Shown piece by piece: positions 28,353 through 41,284 of a stretch of DNA of 64,000 nucleotides (its first letter is position 1; each line of letters opens with the position of its first letter). The notes beneath the pieces are model-generated. The model did not search any database and had not been told where the DNA came from. It saw only the letters and a list, made by a program, of their open reading frames with translations. Source of the DNA: Brassica napus (lineage: Eukaryota > Streptophyta > Magnoliopsida > Brassicales > Brassicaceae); the NCBI RefSeq assembly GCF_020379485.1, contig NC_063447.1, forward strand, positions 61,679,452-61,743,451, read 5' to 3'. The translations under genes and the position numbers were made by a program.

Positions 28353-29630
28353 TATGTTGTATTTTGGCTTTTTCTAAAGTAACCTAAAATTTAGGTTATT
28401 TTAATCTTATAATCCGGTTCAGATTTTTTCTAGATTTTTACTAAAATCAAACCGGTATTGAAGTTTTTTCATCTATTGATTTGATGGCATTAGGTTTTGA
28501 TTTATTGAATAAACAAGAAAATGCTAAATTTCTATCTATAAAAAGTTCATTTAGTTTTATGTTAAGGATTTATTCTTAAATCATGTCCCATACTACTCAA
28601 TGGTTCACACATATCTGAGACACAAAACTTGTTCATCCAGATCGCAACCGATGCGTCTGGGGTGGTTTTGGGACCTATAACATCCACTATGAAGTATCGA
28701 AAACATCTCCGGTATAGTTTACAAGATCACTCACTTTTTCTATCTCTGTTTTCACAATCTGAGAGAGTAAAAAAAAGAAATCAAAAGAAGAACATGGCTA
28801 GATCTAATTTTAGTGTAGTGAGTGCAAACAAAGTCTCACGTTGGAAATTAGATAAATAATGTCTAGCATATAAAATGATGTCCGACTCTGATGCATACAA
28901 GCTTGTTAAACTTTTCTCTAAAATGAATTCGATTAAGACTCAAAAATTATAGTCCACAGTGAAGACATGACACTCTGAAACATCAATGTAAGTCCCTTAC
29001 TGGTAAATTAATTCGAAGCGATTCAATAGTCACACCATGGTGGTTAAACTTCATAGAGTAAAATGTACGTAGCTAATTGTTAAAAAATAAACAAAATAAC
29101 TAATTAGCAGCATGATGTGATGAAAAGTATGGTTACAAAAGTCTGTATCCCTGCTATTGAAACTTCAAGTCAAGGCATGGTCAATTATAATAAGTGGTTA
29201 GTATTCATGATGTTGTTGTGTTCATAAGTCTGGAGTCAAATGAAATTGTACATATGTAGGTGGTGTTTGCAGTGTGTAACGCAAAGTTTCCACGAATATT
29301 TAATTACTGTACGAGGACCATTCAAATCAATAGAACTACACTAATACTTTTCTGTGTCAGCTAAATAAGTATGTTCGTTTCTATTTTCCACAGCCATGTT
29401 CCACGTTGAATGGCTCTATGCTGGTTGCCAGTCCACATCGATAGGTGGACATAGGCAACGTAAAATCAACGTCTGATCAGTGGTGTTTTTATACTTTGTT
29501 TACACTAAAGTTCGTTGACCGTTAAACTACATTTCCCTATTCTCATAATTCGTTACCTTAAGTAGTTTTTGTTACAAAGCTTACGTCATGGTACCTGACC
29601 TCATTTATAATATGGGCCTTATAACATTTA
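28353..29630. other. Intergenic stretch with no identified feature
   Basis: AT-rich DNA with only short open frames in either strand. I found no splice-compatible gene, repeat ends or RNA gene. Confidence 0.4.
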
Positions 29631-31700
29631 ACTAGGATAAGACCTGCGCCTTGCGCAGGGTGAGTTTATTTGTATATATTATCGATAGTTTCTTTTATAT
29701 ATTTGATCATTTTATTTATATATATAAAATATTTTTTGTTGTTATTATATAATTTCTTTCCGATGGATCGGATCAATTTTTATTAAAAATAATGGAACAA
29801 AACTATAATTAATACATCATGGGTTGATCGGATTGGACATTAAACAAATTATGACATAAAAACCTTATTTTTTCCATCGAACACATTCTTTAAAAAATGA
29901 ACAGTATTGTTTTCACAGTTGAATTATTTTGACTTTTATCTTCCATATGGTTTTGAAAGCTTTCAAATCAACCATCAAATTGATACATGTCATTTTAATG
30001 TTTTTAGTCGTATACTTAAGAAAAACTTACATTTTGTAATTTAAAGTCGTTTTAAAAAATTCAAAATATAACATATAAGAAAAAATCTAACATATAAGAA
30101 AAATATAACATATAAGGTGTCCTCATTTTTGTATTTTGAAGTCGTTTAAAAAAAAATATAACATATAAGGTTTTCTCATTTTTGTAATTTAAAGTCATTT
30201 TAAAAAATTCAAAATATAACATATAAGAAAAAATCTAGTTTTTTAATTATATGGTTAATGTGATTGTTTATTTTTTTTAATAATATAAAATTTAAAAAAA
30301 TGAAGAAGGATGCAAAATTTGTTATCAAATCTTTATTATTCATAATCATTAATTGTCATATATATGTAAATCATATTAGGTAATTTCGTAGCTTTTATTT
30401 AGGGAAAGAATTCACACTTCTTATATTTTAGGTTAATATAATGTTCTCTAGTGGACATTAAACAAATTATGACATAAAAACCTTATTTTTCCCTCGAACA
30501 CATTCTTGAAAAAGTGAACAGTATTGTTTTCACAGTTGAATTATTTTGACTTTTATCTTACGTATGGTTTTAAAAGCTTTCAAATCAACCATCAAACTGA
30601 TACATGTCATTTTAATGTTTTTAATCGTAAACTTAAGGAAAACTTACATTTTTGTAATTTAAAGTCGTTTTAAAAAATTCAAAATATAACATATAAGAAA
30701 AAATCTAACATATAAGAAAAATATAACATATAAGGTGTCCTCATTTTTGTATTTTAAAGTCGTTTAAAAAAATATATATAACATATAAGGTTTCCTCATT
30801 TTTGTAATTTAAAGTCATTTTAAAAAATTCAAAATATAACATATAAGAAAAAATCAATTTTTTTTATTATATGGTTAATGTGATTGTTTATTTTTTTTAA
30901 TAATATAAAATTAAACAAAAATGAAGAAGGATGCAAAAATTGTTATCAAATCTTTTTTATTCATAATCATTAATTGTCATATATGTATATCATATTAGGT
31001 AATTCTGTAGCTTTTATTTAAGGAAAGAATACACACTTCTTATATTTTAGGTTAATATAAAGTTCTCTAGTGGACATTAAACAAATTATGACATAAAAAC
31101 TTTATTTTTTCCATCGAACACATTCTTGAAAAAAGTGAACAGTATTGTTTCCACAGTTAAATTATTTTGACTTTTATCTTCCATATAGTTTTGAAAGCTT
31201 TCAAATCAACCATCGAATTGATACATGTCATTTTAATGTTTTTAGTCGTATATTTAAGGAAAACTTACATTTTTGTAATTTAAAGTTGTTTTAAAAAAAT
31301 TCAAAATATAACATATAAGAAAATTCTAACATATAAGAAAAATATAACATATAAGGTGTCCTCATTTTTGTATTTTAAAGTCGTTTTAAAAAAAATATAT
31401 ATATAACATATAAGGTTTCCTCATTTTTGTAATTTAAAGTCATTTTAAGAAATTCAAAATATAACATATAAGAAAAAATCTAATTATTTTATTATATGGT
31501 TAATGTGATTGTTTAATTTTTTTTAATAATATAAATTTAAACAAAAATGAATAAGGATGCAAAAATTGTTATCAAATCTTTATTATTCATAATCATTCAT
31601 TGCTATATATATGTAAATCATATTAGGTAATTCCGTAACTTTTATTTAAGGAAAGAATACACACTTCATATATTTTAAGTTAATATAATGTTCTCTAGTG
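29631..31700. repeat. Hairpin-led AT-rich element with a 618-bp tandem triplication
   Basis: It starts near TAGGATAAGACCTGCGCC with a GC hairpin (CTGCGC-CTT-GCGCAG at about 29642-29656) in otherwise AT-rich DNA. Three direct tandem copies follow at 29835-30452, 30453-31071 and 31072-31700, 618-629 bp each, highly similar. Every unit begins GGACATTAAACAAATTATGA and ends near TTCTCTAGTG. The units also contain internal short repeats (AAAATATAACATATAAG). The class of the parent element is not clear; a non-autonomous Helitron-like or Mutator-like repeat are both possible. Confidence 0.7.
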
Positions 31701-32128
31701 TTATATAATTATGAAATAATGTGACACTATTAGATTAAACTATACTTTATATTAGATGCTCTAGAATTCTTTGAAATGAAATTTAGAAGGCATTTAGAGT
31801 GCCACCTAGGATTTGAGTTTTTTTTTAATTAATACAAAATTAAGGTTCTAATTTTTCAAATGGTTCTCAATTAATATATAGGGGATTCTGTAACAAAAGT
31901 AGTTGAGAGACCACATGTCAGTTTAAAAAGAAGTTGGTGAAAGCATGATAATTTATTAATTTTAATAACTAGTCCTTGTGTGTTCAATTTTTCCTATTGT
32001 TAAGCTAAGGAGAATAGTCTAAAGATTAGTACTGTTTAGATTCCGTAATTAGTAAAGCCTCTCTATTAGTTTAAATTAATATATGCGCGGTTATATTTTG
32101 ACTGATTGACCTCTATCTATCTGCATGT

Positions 32129-32146
32129 CCCCCCACCCCCACCCCC

Positions 32147-32182
<36 letters not shown>

Positions 32183-32208
32183 ACCCCCCCCCCCCCCCCC
32201 CCCCCCCC
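32129..32208 (+). repeat. 80-bp poly(C) tract
   Basis: Almost pure C broken by four A. It is a G-run on the minus strand, able to form G-quadruplex and i-motif structures. Its true length is uncertain, as such tracts are unstable and hard to sequence. Confidence 0.9.
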
Positions 32209-32209
32209 A

Positions 32210-34400
32210 TATTCAAGTAATACATGCGCAAAAAATTAAAATAAAAAGTCTCCAAGAAAATTCATATTCAAAGTCAAGCAACGTGAATACTTTTACCAAA
32301 CAACGTGAATACTCGGAGATATTTAAGTTAATTTATGCATACATTCACACAGCTGTTGCCAAGTCATGGATCTAATTATCTTAAATTTCTAGCTGGTAAG
32401 AACATTAGGCAAAATAACATAAATTAATTTTCTAAATACAGATAAAATAAAATAAAAGTCAGTGACGATAAATTTTAAACATGGTTACTCGAAATATTGA
32501 TAAATATTGACTCAGAAATATTAATAAATTACAGCATTAGAGTCTGTGTTTTTCGATTTTCCTTATATAATAATTTGTTTTTGGTCATGCTAAAATAGAA
32601 GAACCGATGTGAATATCTCATAAACATTATTTGCAAAGCGATGTGCACATGTGTCACTCTTACATTCATTCTCACTAAGAAAATGATATAGCATCTACTT
32701 AAATATGACATGACACATACCTAAATACGACTTGTAAATTTTTTTTACAAAAAAAAGTTATTTTTGGTAAGATTTATAAATTTTGGTTATTACTAATAGC
32801 TTTTATATCATCATTAAAGTAAACTTTCTATATATATTTTTTTTTTGAAAAAAAAAATTCAAATATTTAATAAATTGATATATCACCATTAAAATAAAAT
32901 ACATATCACATTAATATAAACTAAATATATTTACAACTATTTTTTACATCAATTATATATCATATTTTGTATATATATATAATCAAAATTAATTGTAAAT
33001 TTACATTAACAACTTAAATTCATCGGTTCTCTAGATTAATTAGCATATTATTTTTACCAATTTAACGTATTTTAACTAAAACCAACACAAATGCAAAATT
33101 TATAAAAAAAATTATATATTAAATAAAGACATTTCTAAAATTAAAGAATAAATAAATAATTTAAATAAATAATAATTAAATACATTATAATATAAATAAA
33201 AGTATAATTTAAATTTTATTAAAATTTCAAATAAAATAAACAGAAACATATAAACCAAGATTGTATTTATGAATTTTTCCGAACCGGTGAAATTAAACTA
33301 TAAAAATAATAATCTCAAAATTTAAACTTTTTAAAATAATAATATTATTATATATATATATTATTATTTCTGTCTAAGGCGCAGGAAAACTCTTAGTTTA
33401 ACATTCAAACTTGAGAAAACTGATTTAAGATTTAAGAGCGAGGAAGTCGAACTATTGTTGCAGATTGTTCCACCAGTTCAATTTATGACTTTCTTTTACC
33501 GGTATTGGGCCGTTTGTAGCCGCCGAAAAGCAAATAAAAAGGTGAAATACTTTTGATTTTACTTTTCAACAAAAACTTTATGATTTTATTAGTAGCAGAG
33601 AAACAGTGCAAAAAGTTGAAAAGCTCTGGAGATCTGCTTAGCATCCCAATGATGCCGCCGGGGGATACCGCTTCGGTGACCAAACAAATCCTGGTAAAAT
33701 TCTTGTTCAGAAACTTAAAAAACTAACACAAAATATGACATTATAAACAACAATCTTAAGAAACTCAAGGCCACATCAAAGCAAACTTTTCTAAGGGAGG
33801 TGTCAACTGTCAAGAACCATAGTGTCCAGAATCTTGACGTGACGAGGGCAGATTCGCCGGAACTGTTCTTGATTTTTAGTTAGGTTGATCCTTCTGATAA
33901 AGATAGTGTGTAGTTTTTTATGTACAGTATTAGTACCCAAAATATTCTCCGCAAGAAAAAGATGATGAGCTGCGATAATATGAAAGTCATCTACAATAAT
34001 CAAAGGTTAAAATAATATACAGAATAAAGTTGAGATAAAATAAGTTTGAAAAAGAAAAGTTAAGATAAAATTTATAGTGATTGATTTGTTTGGTTTCTTC
34101 TTCAATACAATGCAATACTCTAAAGAAAAACAGAGACTGAGAATCAAACTACCCGCTACTATCTGCCACCATGGCACCATATATATTTAAGGGAAAAAAA
34201 GTTCTGATTAGATACTTCTTAAACATCACGAAATCGTACAAAGTGGTTACTGTTATGGTATGAAAATATGTATGAAGATTTGGATAAAAATCTAAGATTA
34301 CTACTATTACAACTAATCAAACTTTTTGACAATTTTCACACAGAATAAAAAAATAAGTAAATATATTTTTATTTATATTTATTACATCTATCTAAGCAAT
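32210..34400. other. AT-rich intergenic region left of the CACTA element
   Basis: No gene or repeat identified with confidence. The part 33420-34010 is less AT-rich than its surroundings and may hold a decayed gene fragment, but no protein family could be recognised in any frame. Confidence 0.35.
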
Positions 34401-34430
34401 ATTCACTACAAGAAAACAGCGATATTCTGA

Positions 34431-34735
34431 CGGACATTCCGACGGAAAATGAAATCCTCGGAATATACCGAGGAATTTCCGAGGAAATTTCGAGGAAACA
34501 CAAAATTGGGTTTCCTCGGAATTTCCTCGGAATATACCGACGAAATTCCGAGGAAACTACAGTCCGTCGGAATATTCTGAGGAAATTCCGAGGAAAACTG
34601 TGTTCCTCGGAAAAAACTGATGAATTCCGAGGAAATATTATAGCCGTTGGGGGATTTTACAAAATTCCGAGGAAATTCCGACGAACTAGTTTTGTCCGTC
34701 GGAATTCCGTCGGAATTTCCTCGGTATGTCGGCAG
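34431..34735. repeat. Left subterminal repeat array
   Basis: About fifteen copies, in both orientations, of short motifs around TTCCGAGGAA and TTCCGACGGA. In En/Spm the accessory protein binds subterminal repeats such as these to bring the ends together, so this is the likely binding region. It also directly precedes the transposase promoter. Confidence 0.85.
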
Positions 34736-34837
34736 GATTTAAACTATAAATACAAGCACTCCTCTTCCTCTTCATTCACTTCATATCTTCATCCTCCCTC
34801 TTACTCTATTTACACACGAATTTGATTCATAAAAAAT

Positions 34838-37800
34838 ATGTCTTCTTCAAATTATTTTCGTTCTTGGATCGATCGACCTCATTTGGATCCGAACACGAGA
34901 TTGCTTACGGAAGAATACCAACGAGGTATAACTGAATTCATGGGGTTAGTTCACCGACAACCGGAAGCAAAAACAGGTATGTTAAGATGTCCTTGCTCTA
35001 ATTGTAAAAATAGAAAGGTTATTAAAGAGTGGGATGTTTGGACTCATCTATATTTGAGTGGGTTTACACGAAGTTACAAAATTTGGTATCATCATGGGGA
35101 AACTGATTATGAACATGGTAGTACTAGTGAACCTCAGCCAGCGGTTAGATTAGAAGAACCAATTAGAACGGATGTAGATTATGGTGTAGGTACTGAGCAG
35201 ATGGTAAATGATCATTTTAGAGGGGAAGATTTACCCAATGCAGAAGCTAGGAGATTTTATGATATGTTGGATGCTGGAAAGCAACCATTGTACGAAGGTT
35301 GCAGAGATGGTCATTCAGCTTTATCATCTGCTACAAGATTGATGGGCATTAAAACAGATTATAATTTGGCTGAAGACTGTGTGGATGCGATTGCTGATTT
35401 TGTAAAAGGTATTCTACCCGAGGATAATGTAGCTCCTGGTTCATACTACGAGGTTCAGAAACTCGTAGCTGGTCTTGGTTTATCGTATCAGGTAATAGAT
35501 GTATGCAGCGACAACTGCATGATTTATTGGAGGGCGGATGAACAGCGGGTTACATGCAAATTTTGTGGAAAGCCTCGTTATAAAGATACGAGTGGAAGAG
35601 TTCCAGTGCCATATAAAAGGATGTGGTATTTACCTTTGACGGAAAGGTTGCAGAGGTTGTATCTGTCTGAACGCACAGCGCAACCAATGAGATGGCATGC
35701 GGAGCACTCAACAGATGGTGAGATCAGACATCCTTCAGATGCAAAAGCGTGGAAGCATTTCCAATCAAAGTATCCCGACTTTGCGTATGAGAGAAGAAAT
35801 GTCTACCTTGGATTATGTACTGATGGTTTCAGTCCGTTTGGCAAGAGTGGAAGACAGTATTCTCTATGGCCCGTCATTCTTACACCATACAACCTCCCCC
35901 CAAACTTGTGCTTGCGACGAGAGTTTTTGTTTCTCTCGATTCTCGTTCCCGGACCAGAGCATCCTAAGAGATCACTTGATGTGTTTCTTCAGCCACTAAT
36001 ATATGAGTTGCAACAACTATGGGCTCAAGGTGCTGAAACATACGATGTTTCGTGTAAAGAAAACTTTCAAATGCGGGCAGTACTAATGTGGACAATAAGT
36101 GATTTTCCAGCATATGGTATGTTGTCTGGATGGACAACGCATGGAAGGCTATCATGTCCATATTGTCAAGATAACACTGATGCTTTCCAACTAAAGCACG
36201 GAAGGAAAACGTGTTGGTTTGACTGTCACAGGAGATTCCTACCACCTGATCATCCATATCGTAGGAGTAGGAATTTGTTTACGAAGAACAAGAGGGTGTT
36301 TGACAGTCCACCTCCGGAAATTTGTGGGAAAGATTTGAAGATACAACTAAGAGATTTTGGTGCAGAAAGGACGCCAGAAGTCGGTGGACATGAGCGTTTT
36401 CCGGTAGATGCTGTTGGAGAACTACATAACTGGCACAAAAAAAGTATTTTCTGGGATCTGCCATACTGGGAGGATCATCTGCTAAGGCATAATTTAGATG
36501 TCATGCATATTGAGAAGAACTTTTTTGACAATCTCATGAACACGATCCTTAATGTTCAAGGTAAAACAAAGGATAATTTGAAGTCAAGACTGGATTTAGT
36601 CGATATATGTGCTCGTTCAGAACTTCATGTTGATGAGAATGGTAGGGCTCCTTTTCCCATATACCGACTTGATGCAGCGGGAAAAGATGCGTTCTTTGAT
36701 TGGATTTCAAACGATGTGGAATTTCCAGACGGTTACGCATCAAATTTGCGTAACTGTATCGACAGAAAGGAAGGAAAGTTTACTGGCTTGAAAAGCCACG
36801 ATTGCCATGTAATGATGCAGCGCCTCCTTCCGTTCGCCTTCAAGGAACTATTACCACGAAATGTTCATGAAGCAATTGCAGGGATAAGTGGTTTCTTCCG
36901 CGATTTATGCACGAGATCAGTGACTCTTGAAGGTATTGAAAATTTGAAGACTAACATAGCCGTGATTCAGTGCAACCTTGAGAAGATATTTCCTCCCTCA
37001 TTTTTTGATGTTATGGAGCATCTTGTTATTCACCTGGCAAGAGAATTGGAACTTGGTGGTCCTGTGCAGTATAGATGGATGTATCTGTATGAGCGGTATA
37101 TGTTCCATTTGAAGAAGATGGTGAAAAATTTAAGTAGGGTGGAAGGTTCTATAGTCGCACAGATGATCAATGAAGAAACTTCAAACTTTGCCGAGTACTA
37201 CTTTCCAGCAGAAGTTCAGACCAAAAACAGAAGACCTGCTCGGCATGATGATAGAGGCGAACGGGCAACATATCATGTTACGGTTCCAGACATTTTCACA
37301 GACGTTGGACGACTTAGCGGAAAACCAAAGGACCGTCGACTTACTGAGCAGGAGCGCAGTCATTTGCAAACATATTTGCTCACCAACTGCGAAGACGTTC
37401 TTCAATATGAGAGGTAAATAAATGAGCTTACAAATTTTTATTTTAACAAGTTGAAATTTAAATCTTAATTAATTACATTATTGTCATCATATACAGGATT
37501 TTCATGGCAGAAAAGCGGTTCGAGTATAGATACGCCACAGAGGACGAACTAGAAGAAATGAAGCAGAGAGAATTTACTGGATGGATGTTTACTTATGTGA
37601 GTGCTTTAAACAAATTAAAATATATTTTATCACATATTTATACTAATTCACATTTATTGATATAATATATATATATGTGCTATTAATAGGTGTCTGCTGG
37701 TTTGGCCAGAGGTGAAACATTTGACGATTGGATACGTGAGATGGTCGTTGGACCAAACTTTGTTGTGAAGTCATATCCGAGATTTTGTACTCGAGGATAT

Positions 37801-38455
37801 GCATTCACAACTCAGAAGAGGAGACGTTCGAGTACGACTTATGATGCTGGCGTTTGTTCTGCATCAGGAGATGATGTATACTACGGACACATACATGAGA
37901 TTTTGGAAATCAAGTATTTGGGCATGGTTGGATTGCGCTGTACTGTTTTCTATTGTGATTGGCACGACAACACCCCAGATCGAGGTGTGAGAACAGATGC
38001 ATTTGGTGTTACATCAGTAAATTCGAGGCGAAAGCTGCAATATTATGATCCTTTCATTCTTGCTTCCCAGGCCGATCAGGTAATTAAATGTTAATTATTC
38101 AGAATGATTCATCATCATGTGTATTAATTTATAATTTTTCTAAATGTTACAGGTTTGTTATATCAAGTACCCCCGGGTAAGGAACAGAGATGATCCATGG
38201 GTTACTGTTACAAGACTCAACCCGAGAGGCCGAGTTCAGGGAAGTTCTGAGCTGGAAGACCCACTACAACCAAGCACATCCGGCAACTGTAGTGCAGCAG
38301 AAGATTTAGCTGGAGTTGGCCTTGTAGTCGATTTAACCGACTTTGGAGAGGAAGCCGTCGTTCACGTAGAGGATGAACCAGTGATTGGAGAGTTTCACCA
38401 AGATCCAGATTCAGATTCATCTGGTGATGATGACTCGGAAACAGACTACCATTGA
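34838..38455 (+). CDS. CACTA transposase, TNP2-like
   Basis: Main transposase. Four exons join in frame (34838-37413, 37497-37596, 37690-38079, 38153-38455), giving 1,122 residues. Domains: transposase-associated N-terminal domain (about 8-100, with CPCSNCKN and W..HLYLSGF); the Transposase_21 core (about 260-560, with MRWHAEHSTDGE, LGLCTDGFSPFG and DVMHIEKNFFDN); a DUF4218-type region (about 640-770, SHDCHVMMQRLLPFAF and RWMYLYERYMFHLKK); and a C-terminal DUF4216-type region (about 935-1010, YYGHIHEILEIKYLG ... YDPFILASQADQVCY). The acidic tail ends DDDSETDYH. No stop or frameshift. The leader between the subterminal array and the ATG is about 100 bp. Whether the enzyme is active cannot be told from sequence alone. 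Confidence 0.92.
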
Positions 38456-38734
38456 ACTTATTTTTTTTTTTTTAAGAAATACCGAGGAAATTCCGAGGAA
38501 CACTTGATATAACCTCTTTCCTCGGATAATAGTTATTTGGTTTATCTAGCAAGGCAAAGCTGAATACGAATTAAAAGCTACACAAAACACAACCAAATAA
38601 AACAAAGAAACCATGTAAAAGAAATACGAACTCATAATTAAGAAACCTAAAAAAAAACTCAGTTCAAAATTAACAGAAAATAAGACCATAAAACGTTAGA
38701 ATAGAAAAGAAAATAAAATAGCCGGTGATAGCTC

Positions 38735-40150
38735 CTACTCCTCGTCTCCTGCTCCAGATGTTCCTGCATCGTTGGGTCTCTTGGACCTCTTTCTTACCCT
38801 GTGTGTACCACTCGAACCCGAACCAGAGCTGGATGGAGAGTTGTCCCGATGAACTACATCATCCTTTTGGCAACGACACGGCCTGATACGTGAAATGGCA
38901 GCCCAGATCTTGTGTAGCATGTCGTTGTTTGTCTTTATGCTCTGATCTCTCCAATGTTGTTGCTGGCGCGAAGTGGCGTTCGGTGGAAGCTCTTGCAGCT
39001 TGTACTGGCTGGAGTCTGATGGGAGTAGCTGATGGGGTTGTGAATCATCTGGAATGGCTTGTGCAGCCTCATCTTGTCCTTCTTCATCAACCACGCCCTT
39101 GCCTTTGGTCTGATATTTTGGCGTGAAGAAGGATGGCTTGTCTACTAGTGCGGTAGCAGGGGGTAGGAACTCAACTGCAGCCTCTGAAAGTAGAGCAGTC
39201 AGGCCGATCTGAGGCAGGTGGCAGTAGAGTGTTTTCTTCGCTCGGTCCTGGAATACGTAGACGTAAGGACCATCCCGATGGATCCTCGAGTGGGGACCAG
39301 CTATGAACTCCTTACTTACTAGAGAAATGACATCCAGGTAGTTCCAAGCAATGTTGTTCGATCTGTCCAGTGCTACCTGCTGGTTCTCGCAGTCTACACC
39401 CACATGTCTAAGGATCCGAGTAATCACTGCACCAAATCCACATGCATTGCTCTTGGATTTGGTTACTTTCCCCTTGTATTCTGCTAAGTTTGCGGCCAGC
39501 ACCGCTCCCATGTTGAAGGCAGTAGCAGGTGGGAATGTAGAGTTTCCAAATGCCGGTAGCAAATACCTCACACCTTGGTACAGGAGGCACAACTCCCATT
39601 GCGTGACTGATGCGGTTGTGGTTGTCCCGTATAGCAATGAGCCAATGAGGCGTGTGGCATTTGCCTGAGAACATCTATAAACCCCTGTGCCAATCGTTTC
39701 CCAGAAGTTCAACAGCTCTGAAGTCCAATAAAGACCCGATGTCCTCTCCCCTGCACTCAATCCAAATAGTCCGTAGAGGTCTGTGAAAGATACCTCATAG
39801 TATACTTTCTGCACTACGAATGCCAGAAAACCTTCCTGATGGCTATCATCGGGACGGGTAACGTATGCGGATGCTATGAACTGGCGTACCAACTCCGGAC
39901 AAGTGGGTTCGTTGAGGTTGTATAGTTGGCCTAGACCCATGTTCTGGAACAGTCCTTCAATGTCTGCTTTGATTCCCAATATTGTCATCGTCTCAGGACA
40001 TGCTAGTTGTGTAGCCGGAACGGCTACCTTCTTCATGTTGTTGTAGTGGGTGGTATCAGACTTATCCCACTTCTTTGGCCTTTGCTTCTCCAGCTGAGAC
40101 GAACCCTCTTCTTGTGTGTTTTTCTTTGCTGATGTTTTCGTGCGCTTCAT
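38735..40150 (-). CDS. Athila ORF1-like protein carried by the CACTA element
   Basis: An intact single-exon 471-residue frame. Its middle part (about 60-330) has the pattern of the Athila/Arabidopsis retrotransposon ORF-1 family (CPELVRQFIASAYV, FTDLYGLFGLS, then a region ending in YLLPAFG), which is of unknown biochemical function. Both ends are charged: Lys-rich residues 1-35 and a Ser/Gly/Arg-rich tail. Upstream on the minus strand CTAAGACAG followed by GTATAC (about 40460) and TTTTGTAG just before AGAATG (about 40155) make a convincing 5' UTR intron of roughly 300 bp. It points away from the transposase-accessory gene and toward the 3' end of TNP2. Such a protein is not a normal CACTA component, so capture is likely. 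Function unknown. Confidence 0.75.
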   Translation of the reverse strand: MKRTKTSAKKNTQEEGSSQLEKQRPKKWDKSDTTHYNNMKKVAVPATQLACPETMTILGIKADIEGLFQNMGLGQLYNLNEPTCPELVRQFIASAYVTRPDDSHQEGFLAFVVQKVYYEVSFTDLYGLFGLSAGERTSGLYWTSELLNFWETIGTGVYRCSQANATRLIGSLLYGTTTTASVTQWELCLLYQGVRYLLPAFGNSTFPPATAFNMGAVLAANLAEYKGKVTKSKSNACGFGAVITRILRHVGVDCENQQVALDRSNNIAWNYLDVISLVSKEFIAGPHSRIHRDGPYVYVFQDRAKKTLYCHLPQIGLTALLSEAAVEFLPPATALVDKPSFFTPKYQTKGKGVVDEEGQDEAAQAIPDDSQPHQLLPSDSSQYKLQELPPNATSRQQQHWRDQSIKTNNDMLHKIWAAISRIRPCRCQKDDVVHRDNSPSSSGSGSSGTHRVRKRSKRPNDAGTSGAGDEE

Positions 40151-40659
40151 TCTCTACAAAATAGAATCATTGCTCTCAACATGGTTATAATCAATTAAGA
40201 ACTCAAAGCAACATGAAAATGAAAAGCGAAATCGAGTTGTGATAAAAAAAACCAAATTGAAAAAAATTCTCAATCCCTAAATCATCTCAAATCTTGTTCC
40301 AAACTCGTTGATCACAGACAATTGTGTTCTATTCCATGTTTAAACATCTGTTTCATGCATATTTGATCAAGGAATCAACACGGAAATAAGAAATTCACAA
40401 AACCCAAAAAATTGCTCAAGAACACGATTTCAGAATGTGGAGATTCGCGGAGTATACCTGTCTTAGGGTGAAGACGAGTGTAGGAATCAGGTAGAGCTCG
40501 AAAAATCAAGTGGAATAGAGCCCAAAATTGTTCAAATCGGATGATTATAGAGAGAGAAAGGGGGGCGAATTATAGGGGAAATCGGAGGGGATGAGAGTTC
40601 TAAGGTTTAGATCCAAAAAAGGTCGGGTTTTGCCTTATAATTCTGTTATCCGAACACGC

Positions 40660-41270
40660 ATCGATCGATGCGTTTTTGTTCTATAACGTATCGATCGATC
40701 ACAATCTTACGGCCCGGTCCATCTTAGTAATCGATCGATTTGTTTTTGTTCAAAAACGCATCGATCGATGCGTTTTAAAAAAAACATACAAGATTTTCCG
40801 AGGGCATTCCGAGGAACAATTCAGATTCTCGATCGATCGATGGGATACTCTCATCGATCGATCACAATCTTACGGCCCGGTCCATCTTAGTAATCGATCG
40901 ATTTGTTTTTGTTCAAAAACGCATCGATCGATGCGTTTTTAAAAAAACATACAAGATTTTCCGAGGGCATTCCGAGGAACAATTCAGATTCTCGATCGAT
41001 CGATGGGATACTCTCATCGATCGATCACAATCTTACGGGCCGGTCCATCTTAGTAATCGATCGATTTGTTTTTGTTCAAAAACGCATCGATCGATGCGTT
41101 TTTAAAAAAACATACAAGATTTTCCGAGGGCATTCCGAGGAACAATTCAGATTCTCGATCGATCGATGGGATACTCTCATCGATCGATCACAATCTTACG
41201 GGCCGGTCCATCTTAGTAATCGATCGATTTGTTTTTGTTCAAAAACGCATCGATCGATGCGTTTTTTAAA
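40660..41270. repeat. 163-bp tandem repeat rich in ATCGATCGAT
   Basis: About 3.7 tandem copies with an exact 163-bp period (the marker ACAATCTTACGG starts at 40701, 40864, 41027 and 41190). Each unit contains four or five runs of ATCGATCGAT in self-complementary pairs, a palindrome pairing around TTCAAAAACGCATCGATCGA, and one TTCCGAGG(A/G)-type subterminal motif. The array sits between the divergent promoters of the minus-strand gene and the downstream plus-strand gene. Confidence 0.92.
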
Positions 41271-41284
41271 AAAAATTACGTTTT

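Noticed and set aside
28629..28859. 76-codon open frame with a MARSNFSV internal start
   Set aside because: No domain, no exon partner and no coding signature beyond the lack of stops.
29631..31700. Firm Helitron assignment of the triplicated repeat
   Set aside because: The hairpin near the left side is suggestive, but I see no TC start, CTRR end or AT insertion target.
32106..32375. Open frame with a run of about 30 Pro
   Set aside because: It is only the translation of the poly(C) tract. No splice or family support.
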